A stretch of DNA of 64,000 nt from the NCBI RefSeq assembly GCF_005403045.1, contig NZ_BJCL01000001.1, positions 829,578 through 893,577 on the forward strand, in the 5' to 3' direction. The position numbers and the translations under genes are program-made. The notes under the pieces were generated by a model, which was given only the letters and a program-made list of their open reading frames with translations, was not told the DNA's origin and ran no database searches. The stretch is from Pseudaquabacterium pictum. GTDB taxonomy: Bacteria; Pseudomonadota; Gammaproteobacteria; Burkholderiales; Burkholderiaceae_C. This document shows, piece after piece, positions 24,276 to 33,043 of the stretch (its first letter is position 1; every line of letters starts with the position of its first letter).

Positions 24276-26008
24276 GCCGCTCATCTAATCTGACAGGCAA
24301 GCTTGTCATCCTGGCAGCCATGCTTGCTGCCAGTGCAGCCTGGGCAGCGGGCGCCGATGTCGGCCAGGCCGCCAGGCAGGCCACCAACTGGACGGCCATC
24401 GCGATGTTCGGCGCCTTCGTGGCCGGCACGCTGTGGATCACCAAGTGGGCGGCCGCCAAGACCAAGAGCGCGGCCGACTTTTACACCGGCGGCGGCGGCA
24501 TCACCGGCTTCCAGAACGGCCTGGCCATCGCCGGCGACTACATGTCGGCCGCGTCCTTCCTGGGCATCAGCGCCGCGGTGATGGCCTCGGGCTACGACGG
24601 CCTGATCTACTCCATCGGCTTCCTGGTGGGCTGGCCAGTCATCACCTTCCTGATGGCCGAGCGGTTGCGCAACCTGGGCAAGTTCACCTTTGCCGACGTG
24701 GCTGGCTACCGCTTCCAGCAGGGCCCGATCCGCGCCTTTGCCGCCAGCGGCACGCTGGTGGTGGTGGCGTTCTACCTGATCGCGCAGATGGTGGGCGCGG
24801 GCCAGCTGATCAAGCTGCTGTTCGGGCTGGAATACTGGATGGCGGTGGTCATCGTCGGCGCGCTGATGATGATCTACGTGCTGTTCGGCGGCATGACGGC
24901 CACCACCTGGGTGCAGATCATCAAGGCCTGCCTGCTGCTGGCCGGTGTCACCTTCATGGCCATCATGGTGATGGCGCAGTTCGGCTTCTCGCCCGAGGCG
25001 CTGTTCGCCAAGGGCGTGCAGGTGAAGGCGCAGATCGCGCAGAACGGCGGCAAGACGCCGGAGGAGGCCAATGCCATCGGCCTGGCGCTGATGGGACCGG
25101 GCGGCTTCATCAAGGACCCGATCTCGGCCATCAGCTTCGGCATGGCGCTGATGTTCGGCACCGCCGGCCTGCCGCACATCCTGATGCGCTTCTTCACCGT
25201 GCCCGATGCCAAGGAAGCCCGCAAGAGCGTGTTCTGGGCCACCACCTGGATCGGCTACTTCTACGTGCTGATCTTCATCATCGGCTTCGGCGCCATCACC
25301 CTGGTGCTGACCAACCCCGAGTACGCCGACACCGCGAAAGGCGTGATCAAGGGCGGCGCCGGCACGGCCAACATGGCCGCGGTGCTGGTGGCCAAGGCGG
25401 TGGGTGGCGACGTGTTCTACGGCTTCATCTCGGCCGTGGCCTTCGCCACCATCCTGGCGGTGGTGGCCGGGCTCACGCTGTCGGGCGCCTCGGCGGTGTC
25501 GCATGACCTGTATGCCACGCTGATCAAGAAGGGCAACGCCGACAGCAAGGCCGAGCTGAAGGTCTCGCGCATCACCACGCTGTGCCTGGGCGCGCTGGCC
25601 GTCACCCTGGGCATCGTGTTCGAGAAGCAGAACATCGCCTTCATGGTCAGCCTGGCTTTCGCCATCGCTGCGTCGGCCAACTTCCCGGTGCTGTTCATGA
25701 GCGTGCTGTGGAAGGACTGCACCACCAAGGGCGCGGTGATCGGCGGCTTCCTGGGCCTGATCTCGTCGGTGGGCCTCACCGTGGTGTCGCCGTCGGTGTG
25801 GGAGGTGACGCTGGGCAACCCCAAGGGCTCGGCCTGGTTCCCCTACACCTCGCCGGCGCTGTTCTCGATGGCCATCGGCTTCATCGGCATCTGGCTGTTC
25901 AGCGTGCTCGATCGCAGCGCCCAGGCCGCCAAGGAGCGTGGCCTGTTCGAGGCGCAGCAGGTGCGCTCGGAGACCGGCCTGGGTGCCTCCGGCGCCTCGG
26001 GCCACTGA
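24272..26008 (+). CDS. actP: Cation/acetate symporter ActP (SSF family)
   Basis: This 578-residue SLC5/SSF symporter is expected to take up acetate with sodium or protons. It begins with a cleavable signal-like segment ([15 protein letters not shown]), unusual in the superfamily but typical of ActP. Then come [33 protein letters not shown] and [12 protein letters not shown], all ActP hallmarks. A loop of about 50 residues ([21 protein letters not shown]) is inserted mid-protein. It is coupled to DUF485 and ends at a clear terminator. The SLC5-kinase operon nearby is its likely regulator, by analogy with CrbS/CrbR. Confidence 0.93.
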   Translation: MSRSSNLTGKLVILAAMLAASAAWAAGADVGQAARQATNWTAIAMFGAFVAGTLWITKWAAAKTKSAADFYTGGGGITGFQNGLAIAGDYMSAASFLGISAAVMASGYDGLIYSIGFLVGWPVITFLMAERLRNLGKFTFADVAGYRFQQGPIRAFAASGTLVVVAFYLIAQMVGAGQLIKLLFGLEYWMAVVIVGALMMIYVLFGGMTATTWVQIIKACLLLAGVTFMAIMVMAQFGFSPEALFAKGVQVKAQIAQNGGKTPEEANAIGLALMGPGGFIKDPISAISFGMALMFGTAGLPHILMRFFTVPDAKEARKSVFWATTWIGYFYVLIFIIGFGAITLVLTNPEYADTAKGVIKGGAGTANMAAVLVAKAVGGDVFYGFISAVAFATILAVVAGLTLSGASAVSHDLYATLIKKGNADSKAELKVSRITTLCLGALAVTLGIVFEKQNIAFMVSLAFAIAASANFPVLFMSVLWKDCTTKGAVIGGFLGLISSVGLTVVSPSVWEVTLGNPKGSAWFPYTSPALFSMAIGFIGIWLFSVLDRSAQAAKERGLFEAQQVRSETGLGASGASGH

Positions 26009-26044
26009 CCGAGACCGAACGCGGCCGGTGCCGGCCGCCTGCCT

Positions 26045-26542
26045 TCAGCCCGGGCCGGACCCGGGCTTTTTCTTGGGCGCGCGTCGGCCAGCCGTTGGGG
26101 CTTGCATCAATCGCTGCGCACCGCTGCCCAGCGCGCCGCACTGGTCAGACGGGTTCCACAGCGCGCAGGCCCGCAGCGACAGGCAGCCGCAGCCGATGCA
26201 GCCGTCCAGCCGATCGCGCAGGGCCTGCAGCGCGGCGATGCGCGCCTCCAGCCCGGCCCGCCAGCCGGCCGACAGCCGGGCCCAGTCGGCCTTGGTGGGC
26301 GTGCGCTGCTGCGGCAGGCCGGCCAGCGCGGCGCCGATCTCGGCCAGGCCGATGCCCAGCTGCTGCGCGGCGCGGATGAAGGCCACCCGCCGCAAGGTGG
26401 CGCGGGTGTAGCGGCGTTGGTTGCCGCCGCTGCGCTCGGCCTGGATCAGGCCGAGCGACTCGTAGTAGTGCAGCGCCGACACGGCCACCCCGGCGCGGGC
26501 GGCCAGATCCCCCACGCTGAGCAGGGCCTGGGATGCAGCCAT
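26045..26542 (-). CDS. soxR: Redox-sensing transcriptional activator SoxR
   Basis: This 165-residue MerR-family protein has an N-terminal helix-turn-helix (LSVGDLAARAGVAVSALHYYESLGLI) and a long dimerisation helix. The [2Fe-2S]-binding cluster CIGCGCLSLRAC has all four cysteines. SoxR responds to redox-cycling compounds by oxidation of the cluster. Its ATG at 26542 lies 30 nt from a SoxR box that controls the divergent MFS exporter. The last residues, RAPKKKPGSGPG, are encoded by the actP terminator hairpin. A tail after the cluster of about 48 residues is longer than the E. coli protein needs. Confidence 0.95.
   Translation of the reverse strand: MAASQALLSVGDLAARAGVAVSALHYYESLGLIQAERSGGNQRRYTRATLRRVAFIRAAQQLGIGLAEIGAALAGLPQQRTPTKADWARLSAGWRAGLEARIAALQALRDRLDGCIGCGCLSLRACALWNPSDQCGALGSGAQRLMQAPTAGRRAPKKKPGSGPG
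26047..26071 (+). terminator. Rho-independent terminator of the actP operon
   Basis: AGCCCGGG pairs with CCCGGGCT around a CCGGA loop and is followed by TTTT, 39 nt after the actP stop. This is a classic intrinsic terminator on the plus strand. The same bases encode the C-terminal tail of the convergent SoxR gene on the minus strand. Confidence 0.85.
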
Positions 26543-26545
26543 CGG

Positions 26546-26576
26546 TTGACCTCAAGTTGACTTGAGGTCCTATTGT
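26546..26576 (+). promoter_or_regulatory. SoxR-dependent promoter of the MFS exporter with SoxR box
   Basis: A -35 element TTGACC (26546-26551) and a -10 element TATTGT (26571-26576) are separated by 19 bp, the over-long spacer typical of MerR-family promoters. Between them lies a palindrome, CCTCAAG...CTTGAGG (26550-26567), that matches the SoxR box I know apart from the centre. It overlaps the soxR 5' flank, so soxR may also be autoregulated. Confidence 0.9.
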
Positions 26577-26605
26577 GCGGGCATCCGTCTCCCCACCACC
26601 CGCCC

Positions 26606-27967
26606 ATGCACGCCGACACCCTGCCCGCCCCCACCCTGTTCAGCCACGGCCGCCTGGCGGCCTGCAGTGGCGGCCTGGTGCTGGTGTCGCTGCTGGCCTT
26701 CGAGGCGATGGCCGTTGCCGCCGCCATGCCGGCCATCGCCGCCGCGCTGGACGGCCTGCCGCTGTACGCCCTGGCCTTCGGCGGCATGCAGGCGACCTCG
26801 GTGCTGGGCATGGTGCTGGCCGGCCGGGCCTGCGACCGGCGCGGCCCGCTGCCGGCCACCGTGGCCGGACTGCTGCTGTTCGGTGCCGGCCTGCTGCTGG
26901 CCGGCCTGGCACCGGCGATGGGCTGGGTGGTGGCTGGCCGGGTGTTGCAGGGCCTGGGTGGCGGCATGCTGGGCGTGGCGCTGTATGTGGGCCTGGGCCG
27001 GGTGGTGCCATCCGGCCTGCACCCGCAGCTGTTTGCGGCAATGGCGGCGGCCTGGGTGCTGCCGGGCCTGCTCGGCCCGCTGGCCGCCACCGCGCTGGTG
27101 GACATGGCCGGCTGGCGTGCGGTGTTCCTGGCGGTGCTGGCGGCGGTGCCGCTGGCCGCAGCGCTGTTGCTGCCAGCCCTGGCGCGCCTGCCAGCCAACG
27201 CCGACTTCGCTGCTGCACAGGCCGGGCCGGCCGAAGCCCCGGTTGTCTGGGCGCTGGTGGCGGTGGCCGGCGCCCTGCTGCTGCATGGCGCGGGCACCGC
27301 CGGCGGTGCCGCCTGGGGCGGCCCGGCGCTGCTGCTGGGCCTGGCGGGCGCCGGCCTGGCCGCCACCCGCCTGCTGCCAGCCGGCAGCCTGCGGGCCGCG
27401 CCGGGCCTGCCCGCGGTGGTGGCTTTGCGGGCGCTGCTGGCGGCAGCCTTCGCCACGGCCGAGGTGTTCATCCCGCTGGCGCTGACCCGCGAGCAGGGCT
27501 GGTCGCTGAGCCAGGCCGGCGGTGTGCTGAGCGCTGGCGCGGTGTTGTGGAGCGCAGGCAGCGCGGCACAGGCCCGCATCAGCGCGCCGCGGCACCGCCG
27601 CCTGGCGCTGCAGGCTGGCCTGCTGGCGGTGGCGGCGGGCATCGGCGTGGTGGCAGCGCAGTTGCTGCTGGCCGGGCCTGCCTGGGGCGTGGTGGTGGGC
27701 TGGGCGGTGGCCGGCTTCGGCATCGGGCTGGGCTTTCCGATGCTGTCGGTGCGCACGCTGGCGCTGTCGACACCGGCCACCCAGGGCCGCAACGCCGCGG
27801 CCGTGCAGCTGGCCGATGCGCTGGGCTGCAGCGCCGCGCTGGCGCTGGCCGGCGCGCTGTTCAACCTGGCCGGCCACCAGGGTGCCATGGCCTATGCCCT
27901 GCTGCTGGGGCTGGCCCTGCTGCTGGCCCTGCTGGGCGCGGCGCTGGCGCGCCGGGCCTTCGACTGA
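26606..27967 (+). CDS. MFS exporter controlled by SoxR
   Basis: This 453-residue major facilitator superfamily protein has about 12-14 helices. It carries an MFS loop motif (GRACDRRGPLPATV) after helix 2 and the GRVLQGLGGGMLGVALYVGLG segment typical of drug:H+ antiporters. It is the only gene downstream of a perfect SoxR-type promoter. The inferred role is export of redox-active compounds such as phenazines, quinones or drugs, as for SoxR targets in non-enteric bacteria. The ATG at 26606 lies 30 nt after the -10 element. Confidence 0.88.
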   Translation: MHADTLPAPTLFSHGRLAACSGGLVLVSLLAFEAMAVAAAMPAIAAALDGLPLYALAFGGMQATSVLGMVLAGRACDRRGPLPATVAGLLLFGAGLLLAGLAPAMGWVVAGRVLQGLGGGMLGVALYVGLGRVVPSGLHPQLFAAMAAAWVLPGLLGPLAATALVDMAGWRAVFLAVLAAVPLAAALLLPALARLPANADFAAAQAGPAEAPVVWALVAVAGALLLHGAGTAGGAAWGGPALLLGLAGAGLAATRLLPAGSLRAAPGLPAVVALRALLAAAFATAEVFIPLALTREQGWSLSQAGGVLSAGAVLWSAGSAAQARISAPRHRRLALQAGLLAVAAGIGVVAAQLLLAGPAWGVVVGWAVAGFGIGLGFPMLSVRTLALSTPATQGRNAAAVQLADALGCSAALALAGALFNLAGHQGAMAYALLLGLALLLALLGAALARRAFD

Positions 27968-27974
27968 CGCCGTC

Positions 27975-29486
27975 TCAGTGGCTGGGGCCGGTCAGGTCCA
28001 CCAGCCCACGCGCCGGGTCGGCCACCCGCGGCCACAGCGCGCGCTGCACCTGGTGGTGCGGCAGCGCGGCCATGTCCATCGAGCCGGCGCCGGGCGCCGA
28101 GACGTACAGCACCTCGCGCGCCAGCGGCGCAAAGCCGGCATGGAAGTGCTGGGTGGACTTGGCCACCAGCGCCCGCGGGCGCAGCGGATCGATGCCGGCC
28201 ACGCGGAAGCAATCAGGGTGGAAGCTCTGCACCCGGTGGTCGTTGACCACGATGTCGATGGCCGTCGCGTCGACGGGGCCGAAGGCACGCAGCCAAGCCA
28301 TGCGGCCCAGCGGCGCCAGCGCACCGCCGAAGGGCTGCCAGCCGTCGGGGTTCAGGGCCTTCACCTCCACCTGCAGATCGAGCGCCGGGCCCGAGGCCGG
28401 CCCCAGCTTGCCGCCGATGCGCATGGCCAGCTGCGCGCCCACGCCGGCATCGAAGGCCAGCGCCGTGGCCACCGGATCCCACAGCGGCGACAGCGCCACG
28501 CCGCCCACGCGGCGCTCGATCAGCCGCTGCAGCAGGAAGGTGGAGTCGCCCGCGGCACCGATGCCGGGGTTGTCGGCGGTGTCGGCCAGCACCACCGGCC
28601 GGCCGTCGGGCGCCAGTTCCAGCAGCCGGTCGATGGCCTGGTCGATCGACAGGAAGGGCGGCACGATGGCATCCCGGGCGGCCCAGACCGATTCGCCCAG
28701 GGCCGTGGCCAGGCGTGCGGCCAGCGCCGCATCGCCATCGGTCACCACCAGCACCCGGGTGCCGACCTCGGGCGTGTCACCCCAGGGAAAGCCGTGGGCC
28801 AGCGACACCGACAGCACGCCGGACTCGGCTTCCAGCGCGGTCATGCGCGCCACCAGGCCGGCCATGGGCTCGGCGGTGGTGGGGTAGACACCCAGCATCG
28901 CGCAGTCGTAGACCGCCATCACCGGTCGGATCTCGCCCGCCAGCCGGCGACGCAGCAGGCTGAACACTTCGTCGGCCCGCTCGGCCACGTCCACATGCGG
29001 ATACTCCTTGTAGATCACCAGGAGGTCGGCGCTGGCCACCTTCTGGCGGCTGAGGTGGCAGTGCAGGTCCAGCTCGGCGCCGATGGGCACGCCGGGGCCG
29101 ACCAGGGCGCGCACCCGGGCCAGCAGGTCGCCCTCGGCATCCGGGTCGCCGTCGGCGATCATCGCGCCGTGCAGGTTCAGCAGCACCGCATCCACCGGCA
29201 GCGCGCGCTGCAGGTCGGCCAGGATCTCGTCACGCAGGGCCGCGTGGGTGGCGCGGGTGGTGTTGCCGGCCGGCGCGGCAAACGCCGCCAGGCCTTCGAC
29301 CACCGTCCAGCCCAGGGCCTGGGCCTGCTGCTTCCAGCGCAGCAGCGGCACGGCGAACAGGCCGGACCGCTCGCCATGCTGGCCGCCGCGCACCAGCATG
29401 CTCTGCTGGTAGACCGACAGGCCGGTGGGGATGGGCGAGAAGGAGTTGGTCTCGGTGCCGAGGCAGGCGGTGAACAGGCGTGTCAT
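27975..29486 (-). CDS. M81 family metallopeptidase (MlrC-like)
   Basis: This 503-residue protein matches the MlrC/M81 family in full: DUF1485-type N-terminal domain (ETNSFSPIPTGL, LLNLHGAMIADGDPDAEGDLL, ELDLHCHLS, YKEYPHVD) and MlrC C-terminal domain (ADNPGIGAAGDSTFLLQ, NDHRVQSFHPDCF, KSTQHFHAGFAPLA). These histidine/aspartate motifs are the expected metal ligands. MlrC cleaves linear microcystin products; most family members have unknown peptide or amide substrates. It is divergent from an LDH-like gene and ends 7 nt from the convergent MFS stop. Confidence 0.9.
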   Translation of the reverse strand: MTRLFTACLGTETNSFSPIPTGLSVYQQSMLVRGGQHGERSGLFAVPLLRWKQQAQALGWTVVEGLAAFAAPAGNTTRATHAALRDEILADLQRALPVDAVLLNLHGAMIADGDPDAEGDLLARVRALVGPGVPIGAELDLHCHLSRQKVASADLLVIYKEYPHVDVAERADEVFSLLRRRLAGEIRPVMAVYDCAMLGVYPTTAEPMAGLVARMTALEAESGVLSVSLAHGFPWGDTPEVGTRVLVVTDGDAALAARLATALGESVWAARDAIVPPFLSIDQAIDRLLELAPDGRPVVLADTADNPGIGAAGDSTFLLQRLIERRVGGVALSPLWDPVATALAFDAGVGAQLAMRIGGKLGPASGPALDLQVEVKALNPDGWQPFGGALAPLGRMAWLRAFGPVDATAIDIVVNDHRVQSFHPDCFRVAGIDPLRPRALVAKSTQHFHAGFAPLAREVLYVSAPGAGSMDMAALPHHQVQRALWPRVADPARGLVDLTGPSH

Positions 29487-29645
29487 GGTGGTGTGGGGTT
29501 GGCGGATCCCCGATGGTCGGGCATGGCGGCCTGTGCCGGCAACCCTGCGGCACCGCGATCTGCCGCACCGACCGCTGCAACCGCGCCCGCGTAAGCTGCA
29601 GGCCTGCGCGGCCCGGCCGGGCCGCCAACCAACAGGACGCAGCGC

Positions 29646-30566
29646 ATGCAACAGACCGTCGGCATCATCGGCACTGGCTGGGTGGGCACCAGCGTGGCCA
29701 TCTCCACCCTGCACTCGGGCGCGGCCGATGCGCTGTGGCTGCACGATGTGCGCGGCGCGGTGGCCGAGGGCGAGGCCATGGACCTGGCCCACGGCGCCGC
29801 CTTCTACCCGCCCTGCGAGGTGAAAGTGGCGACAGTGGAGGCCATGCGCGCCTGCCAGGTGGTGGTGGTGGCCGCCGGCCGCAACGGCAAGCCGGGCGAG
29901 AGCCGGCTGGACCTGCTGCGCGACAACGCCCGGGTGGTGGCCGACATCGGCCGCACGCTGGCCGGCTTCGACGGCACCATCGTCCTGGTCAGCAACCCGG
30001 TGGACGTGCTGACCCAGGTGATGACCGAGGCCAGCGGCCTGCCACCGGCGCGGGTGCTGGGCACCGGCACGCTGCTGGACACGGCGCGCCTGCGGCAGAT
30101 GCTGGCACAGCGCCTGCAGCTGGCCACCACCTCCATCCATGCCCAGGTGGTGGGCGAGCACGGCGATTCCGAGGTGGTGCTGTGGTCGGGCGCCCAGGTG
30201 GGCGGCGTACCGCTGCGCCAGTGGCCGGGCTGGGACGCCGCCGACGAGGCCGCGCTGGCACTGGAGGTGCGCCGCGCCGCCTACGAGGTGATCGCCCGCA
30301 AGGGCGCCACCAACCATGCCATCGGCCTGGTGACCGCGCACCTGCTGCGCTGCATGCTGCGCGGCGAGCAACGGGTGCTCACCGTCTCCCGGGTGCAGGA
30401 GGGTGCCTTCGGCCTGCACGGCGTGGCGCTGTCGCTGCCCACGGTGGTGGGCCACGGCGGCGGTGGCACAGTGCTGGAGCCCGGCCTGGATGCGGCCGAG
30501 CTGGCGGCGCTGGAGCACTCGGCCGAGGTGCTGCGCCAGGCGCGGGCGACGCTGCCGCCCGGCTGA
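29646..30566 (+). CDS. L-lactate/malate-type dehydrogenase with atypical specificity loop
   Basis: This 306-residue NAD-dependent 2-hydroxyacid dehydrogenase of the LDH/MDH superfamily has GTGWVGTS at the N-terminus and HD at the end of beta-2 for NAD. It also has SNPVDVLT, the catalytic pair region LLDTARLR (Asp and Arg) and GEHGDS with the catalytic His. The substrate loop reads RNGKPGESR, giving Gly at the position that is Gln in LDH and Arg in MDH. The preferred side chain may therefore be larger than that of pyruvate or oxaloacetate. AGGA precedes the ATG. It faces the M81 peptidase gene. Confidence 0.88.
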   Translation: MQQTVGIIGTGWVGTSVAISTLHSGAADALWLHDVRGAVAEGEAMDLAHGAAFYPPCEVKVATVEAMRACQVVVVAAGRNGKPGESRLDLLRDNARVVADIGRTLAGFDGTIVLVSNPVDVLTQVMTEASGLPPARVLGTGTLLDTARLRQMLAQRLQLATTSIHAQVVGEHGDSEVVLWSGAQVGGVPLRQWPGWDAADEAALALEVRRAAYEVIARKGATNHAIGLVTAHLLRCMLRGEQRVLTVSRVQEGAFGLHGVALSLPTVVGHGGGGTVLEPGLDAAELAALEHSAEVLRQARATLPPG

Positions 30567-30572
30567 CAGCCC

Positions 30573-31061
30573 TCAGGCCTTCTCCAGCCGGTTGCGCAGG
30601 GCCTGCACGGCCGCCAGCGTCTTGTCGATGCTGGCGGCCACGGTGGCCATGTCGGCATCGCTGGTGTCGAGCTGGTCACGCAGCTGCTTGAAGCTGCCGA
30701 TGGCCGAGGTGGCGGCATCGATGGCCTGGCGCGCCGTCTCGCCGCTGAGCACCTTGGCCTTGGCCTGGGTGCTGGCAGCCACGCCGGCGATCAGCTTCGT
30801 CAGCGCCTGCACCTCGGCGGCGCGGCTGCGGATGCCGGCCAAAGCCGCCTCGGTCACGCCCAGGTCCAGGTCGAAGATGGCCTTGGTCGCCACGTCATCC
30901 AGCGCCTGGGCGGCCTTGGGGCTGTCTTCGCAGAACCGGCGCAGCTGCGCCTGCACATCCTCGATGCGGGCGGTGTCGCCCGATTGGCGGGCCTCCTGGG
31001 CCAGCTGCAGCAGGCGCTGCAGTTCCTGGGCCCACAGCTGGATGTCGGTGTCGGCAGGCAT
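30573..31061 (-). CDS. Uncharacterised alpha-helical protein
   Basis: This 162-residue protein is predicted to be almost entirely helical, with repeated Ala/Leu/Gln heptad-like stretches and no signal peptide or membrane segment. It starts 2 nt after the stop of the lipoprotein gene, so the two form an operon and probably a functional pair. I do not recognise the family. The text RAAEVQALTKLIAGVAASTQAKAK resembles coiled-coil regions only in composition. Confidence 0.7.
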   Translation of the reverse strand: MPADTDIQLWAQELQRLLQLAQEARQSGDTARIEDVQAQLRRFCEDSPKAAQALDDVATKAIFDLDLGVTEAALAGIRSRAAEVQALTKLIAGVAASTQAKAKVLSGETARQAIDAATSAIGSFKQLRDQLDTSDADMATVAASIDKTLAAVQALRNRLEKA

Positions 31062-31063
31062 GC

Positions 31064-32095
31064 TCAGTTCTCCTTCTTCAGATCGGCCACCAGTTCGCGC
31101 AGCCGGGTGACCACGGACAGCAGGTGGGCGGTGTCGGGCAGGCGCTTCTCGCGCGCGGCGGTGGCCAGCGAGGCATGTGAAGCCTTCCAGGCCAGCGCCG
31201 CCTTGCGTGCCTGGGCCACGAGGGCGGCGGTGCCGGCGCGAGACTTCTGCGCCCGGTCGATGGCGGCCTGCAGCGGCAGGTACCAGCTGTCGGCAGCCTG
31301 CAGCAAGCGTTCGACCCGCTGCAGCTCCTCCGCAGGGCCCTTCTCGGCCAATGCCGCCGTGGGCCGCGGCGCACCAGGCAGGGCTGCGGGTTGCACTTGG
31401 CTGCCCACGTCGGCCTGCAGCACGGCCAGGCGGGCCACCAGGGCACGGCGGTAGTCCAGCCGATCGCGTTCGGCCAGGTTGTACGCGGCCATGATCGGCT
31501 CGCGCTTGGTGCCGGACAGGGTCTTGGCCAGGTCGTCCAGGTCACTGACCAGCAGGTCGGCCACCCGGGCCACCGTTGGGTCGGCGCGGTCCACCGCCTC
31601 GGCAAAGTCCCGCGCGGCCTTGATCTTGATCGCCTCGCTGGCCACCAGCTTGCCAAGCTCGAAGCCGGCGCCCGCCAGGCCTGCCACACCCACCGCCCCC
31701 AGCAGCTGGTTGACCGAGCCGGCCACGGCGTCGACCGTGGCACTGCTGTTGGCCGATGCCTTGGACACCGCCGCCAGCGAGGCGCTGTAGTCGGCCATGG
31801 CGGCAAACAGCAGGCCATAGGCCTCGCCGCCCCGGGTCAGCGCCGCCGCGGCATCCTGGTAGCCCTTCGCCTGCTCCTTGAAGCCCGACTGGCTGTCCAG
31901 GCGCTGGCCGATGTCCTGGTGGACCGCGGCGGCGGCCTCGAAGCCGCCCACCACCGAGCCCGCCAGCGCCTGCGTGGCCAGGTTCCAGCCGGAGACATCG
32001 GGAATGGTCTGGCAGCCGCCCAGCAGCAGGGCCGCGCACAGGGCCGGCAAGGCGCACAGGCTGCGCCAGTGGTGGGCAAGTGGCATGGAGGGCAT
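31064..32095 (-). CDS. Uncharacterised alpha-helical lipoprotein
   Basis: This 343-residue protein has a lipoprotein signal peptide ending LLLGGC and a long helical, Ala-rich body with a glycine-rich hydrophobic patch (LLGAVGVAGLAGAGFELGKLV). I chose the ATG at 32095, since AAGGAG stands 7 nt upstream; an open frame continues to 32221 but adds a non-signal-like extension. It is followed after 2 nt by another helical protein gene. Residue +2 after the lipid Cys is Gln, not Asp, so outer-membrane sorting is expected. The function is unknown. Confidence 0.75.
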   Translation of the reverse strand: MPSMPLAHHWRSLCALPALCAALLLGGCQTIPDVSGWNLATQALAGSVVGGFEAAAAVHQDIGQRLDSQSGFKEQAKGYQDAAAALTRGGEAYGLLFAAMADYSASLAAVSKASANSSATVDAVAGSVNQLLGAVGVAGLAGAGFELGKLVASEAIKIKAARDFAEAVDRADPTVARVADLLVSDLDDLAKTLSGTKREPIMAAYNLAERDRLDYRRALVARLAVLQADVGSQVQPAALPGAPRPTAALAEKGPAEELQRVERLLQAADSWYLPLQAAIDRAQKSRAGTAALVAQARKAALAWKASHASLATAAREKRLPDTAHLLSVVTRLRELVADLKKEN

Positions 32096-32297
32096 GGCGG
32101 GTCTCCTTCGGGCCACCATCGGCAGCCGGTGGGTGGTTGTACCGGGCCAGGGGCGCGGCAGCACCCGCCAGCTTAGGGAGAGGCGGGTCATAGCAAATCC
32201 AAATCGCCGGAATTCATTCAATCAAACCACACAATGCCGGCGGCCCACTACAGTTCAGTCATTGCAGTTTTCCCCAACCCCTCCCGAGGAGCCCACG

Positions 32298-32873
32298 ATG
32301 TCGATCATCAACACCCAAGTGCAGCCGTTCAAGACCACCGCCTTCGTCAACCGCGCCGGCAAGGGCGAGTTCATCGAAGTCTCCGACGAGAGCCTGAAGG
32401 GCAAGTGGTCGGTCCTGATCTTCATGCCGGCTGCCTTCACCTTCAACTGCCCCACCGAGATCGAGGACGCCGCCGACAACTACGCCGCCTTCCAGGCCGC
32501 CGGCGCCGAGGTCTACATCGTCACCACCGACACCCACTTCTCGCACAAGGTGTGGCACGAGACCAGCGACGCGGTGCGCAAGGCCAAGTTCCCGCTGGTG
32601 GGCGACCCGACCCACACCCTGAGCAAGGCCTTCGACGTGCTGATTCCCGAAGAAGGCCTGGCGCTGCGCGGCACCTTCATCATCAACCCTGAAGGTCAGA
32701 TCAAGACTGCCGAAGTCCACAGCAACGAGATCGCCCGCGACGTGTCGGAAACCCTGCGCAAGCTGAAGGCCGCCCAGTACACCGCCGCCAACCCCGGCCA
32801 GGTGTGCCCGGCCAAGTGGAAGGAAGGCGCCAAGACCCTGGCACCGTCGATCGACCTCGTCGGCAAGATCTGA
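32298..32873 (+). CDS. ahpC: Alkyl hydroperoxide reductase subunit C (2-Cys peroxiredoxin)
   Basis: This 191-residue peroxiredoxin reduces H2O2 and organic peroxides with electrons from AhpF. The peroxidatic cysteine is C51 in FTFNCPTE and the resolving cysteine lies in GQVCPAKW, typical of the AhpC/Prx1 type. The usual YPADFTFVCP appears as MPAAFTFNCP, a small change next to the active site. GAGGAG precedes the ATG. ahpF follows 170 nt downstream on the same strand, separated by two inverted repeats. I looked for an OxyR site upstream and found no convincing one. Confidence 0.95.
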   Translation: MSIINTQVQPFKTTAFVNRAGKGEFIEVSDESLKGKWSVLIFMPAAFTFNCPTEIEDAADNYAAFQAAGAEVYIVTTDTHFSHKVWHETSDAVRKAKFPLVGDPTHTLSKAFDVLIPEEGLALRGTFIINPEGQIKTAEVHSNEIARDVSETLRKLKAAQYTAANPGQVCPAKWKEGAKTLAPSIDLVGKI

Positions 32874-32896
32874 TTCCGTTTCCATGATGAAGAACG

Positions 32897-32917
32897 GGGC
32901 GGGCCGCCGGCCTGCCC
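32897..32917 (+). terminator. Hairpin after ahpC
   Basis: GGGCGGGCC pairs with GGCCTGCCC (one G-T wobble) around a 3-nt loop, followed by a pyrimidine run TCTTCCCCC. It probably attenuates transcription between ahpC and ahpF, which would fit the higher need for AhpC. Confidence 0.6.
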
Positions 32918-32946
32918 TCTTCCCCCGGCCTGACACCCTGTTCAGG

Positions 32947-32997
32947 CCCCGCTGACAGCCTCCAACGCGACCCTGGCGCCGGAGGCTGTCAACGGGG
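32947..32997. repeat. Long inverted repeat between ahpC and ahpF
   Basis: GACAGCCTCC (32954-32963) pairs perfectly with GGAGGCTGTC (32981-32990) across a 17-nt loop, and CCCCG/CGGGG extend the stem after a 2-nt mismatch. It ends 46 nt before the ahpF start. It may be a second terminator, an RNA stability element or an operator. Confidence 0.6.
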
Positions 32998-33043
32998 TCC
33001 GACCGACTCCGCCTCCTCCAATCCGCCGACAAAGGACACCGCC

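Noticed and set aside
32096..32297. Possible OxyR site upstream of ahpC
   Set aside because: An ATAG-N7-AAAT-N7-ATTC spacing can be forced but the half-sites do not match the OxyR consensus, so no site is claimed.
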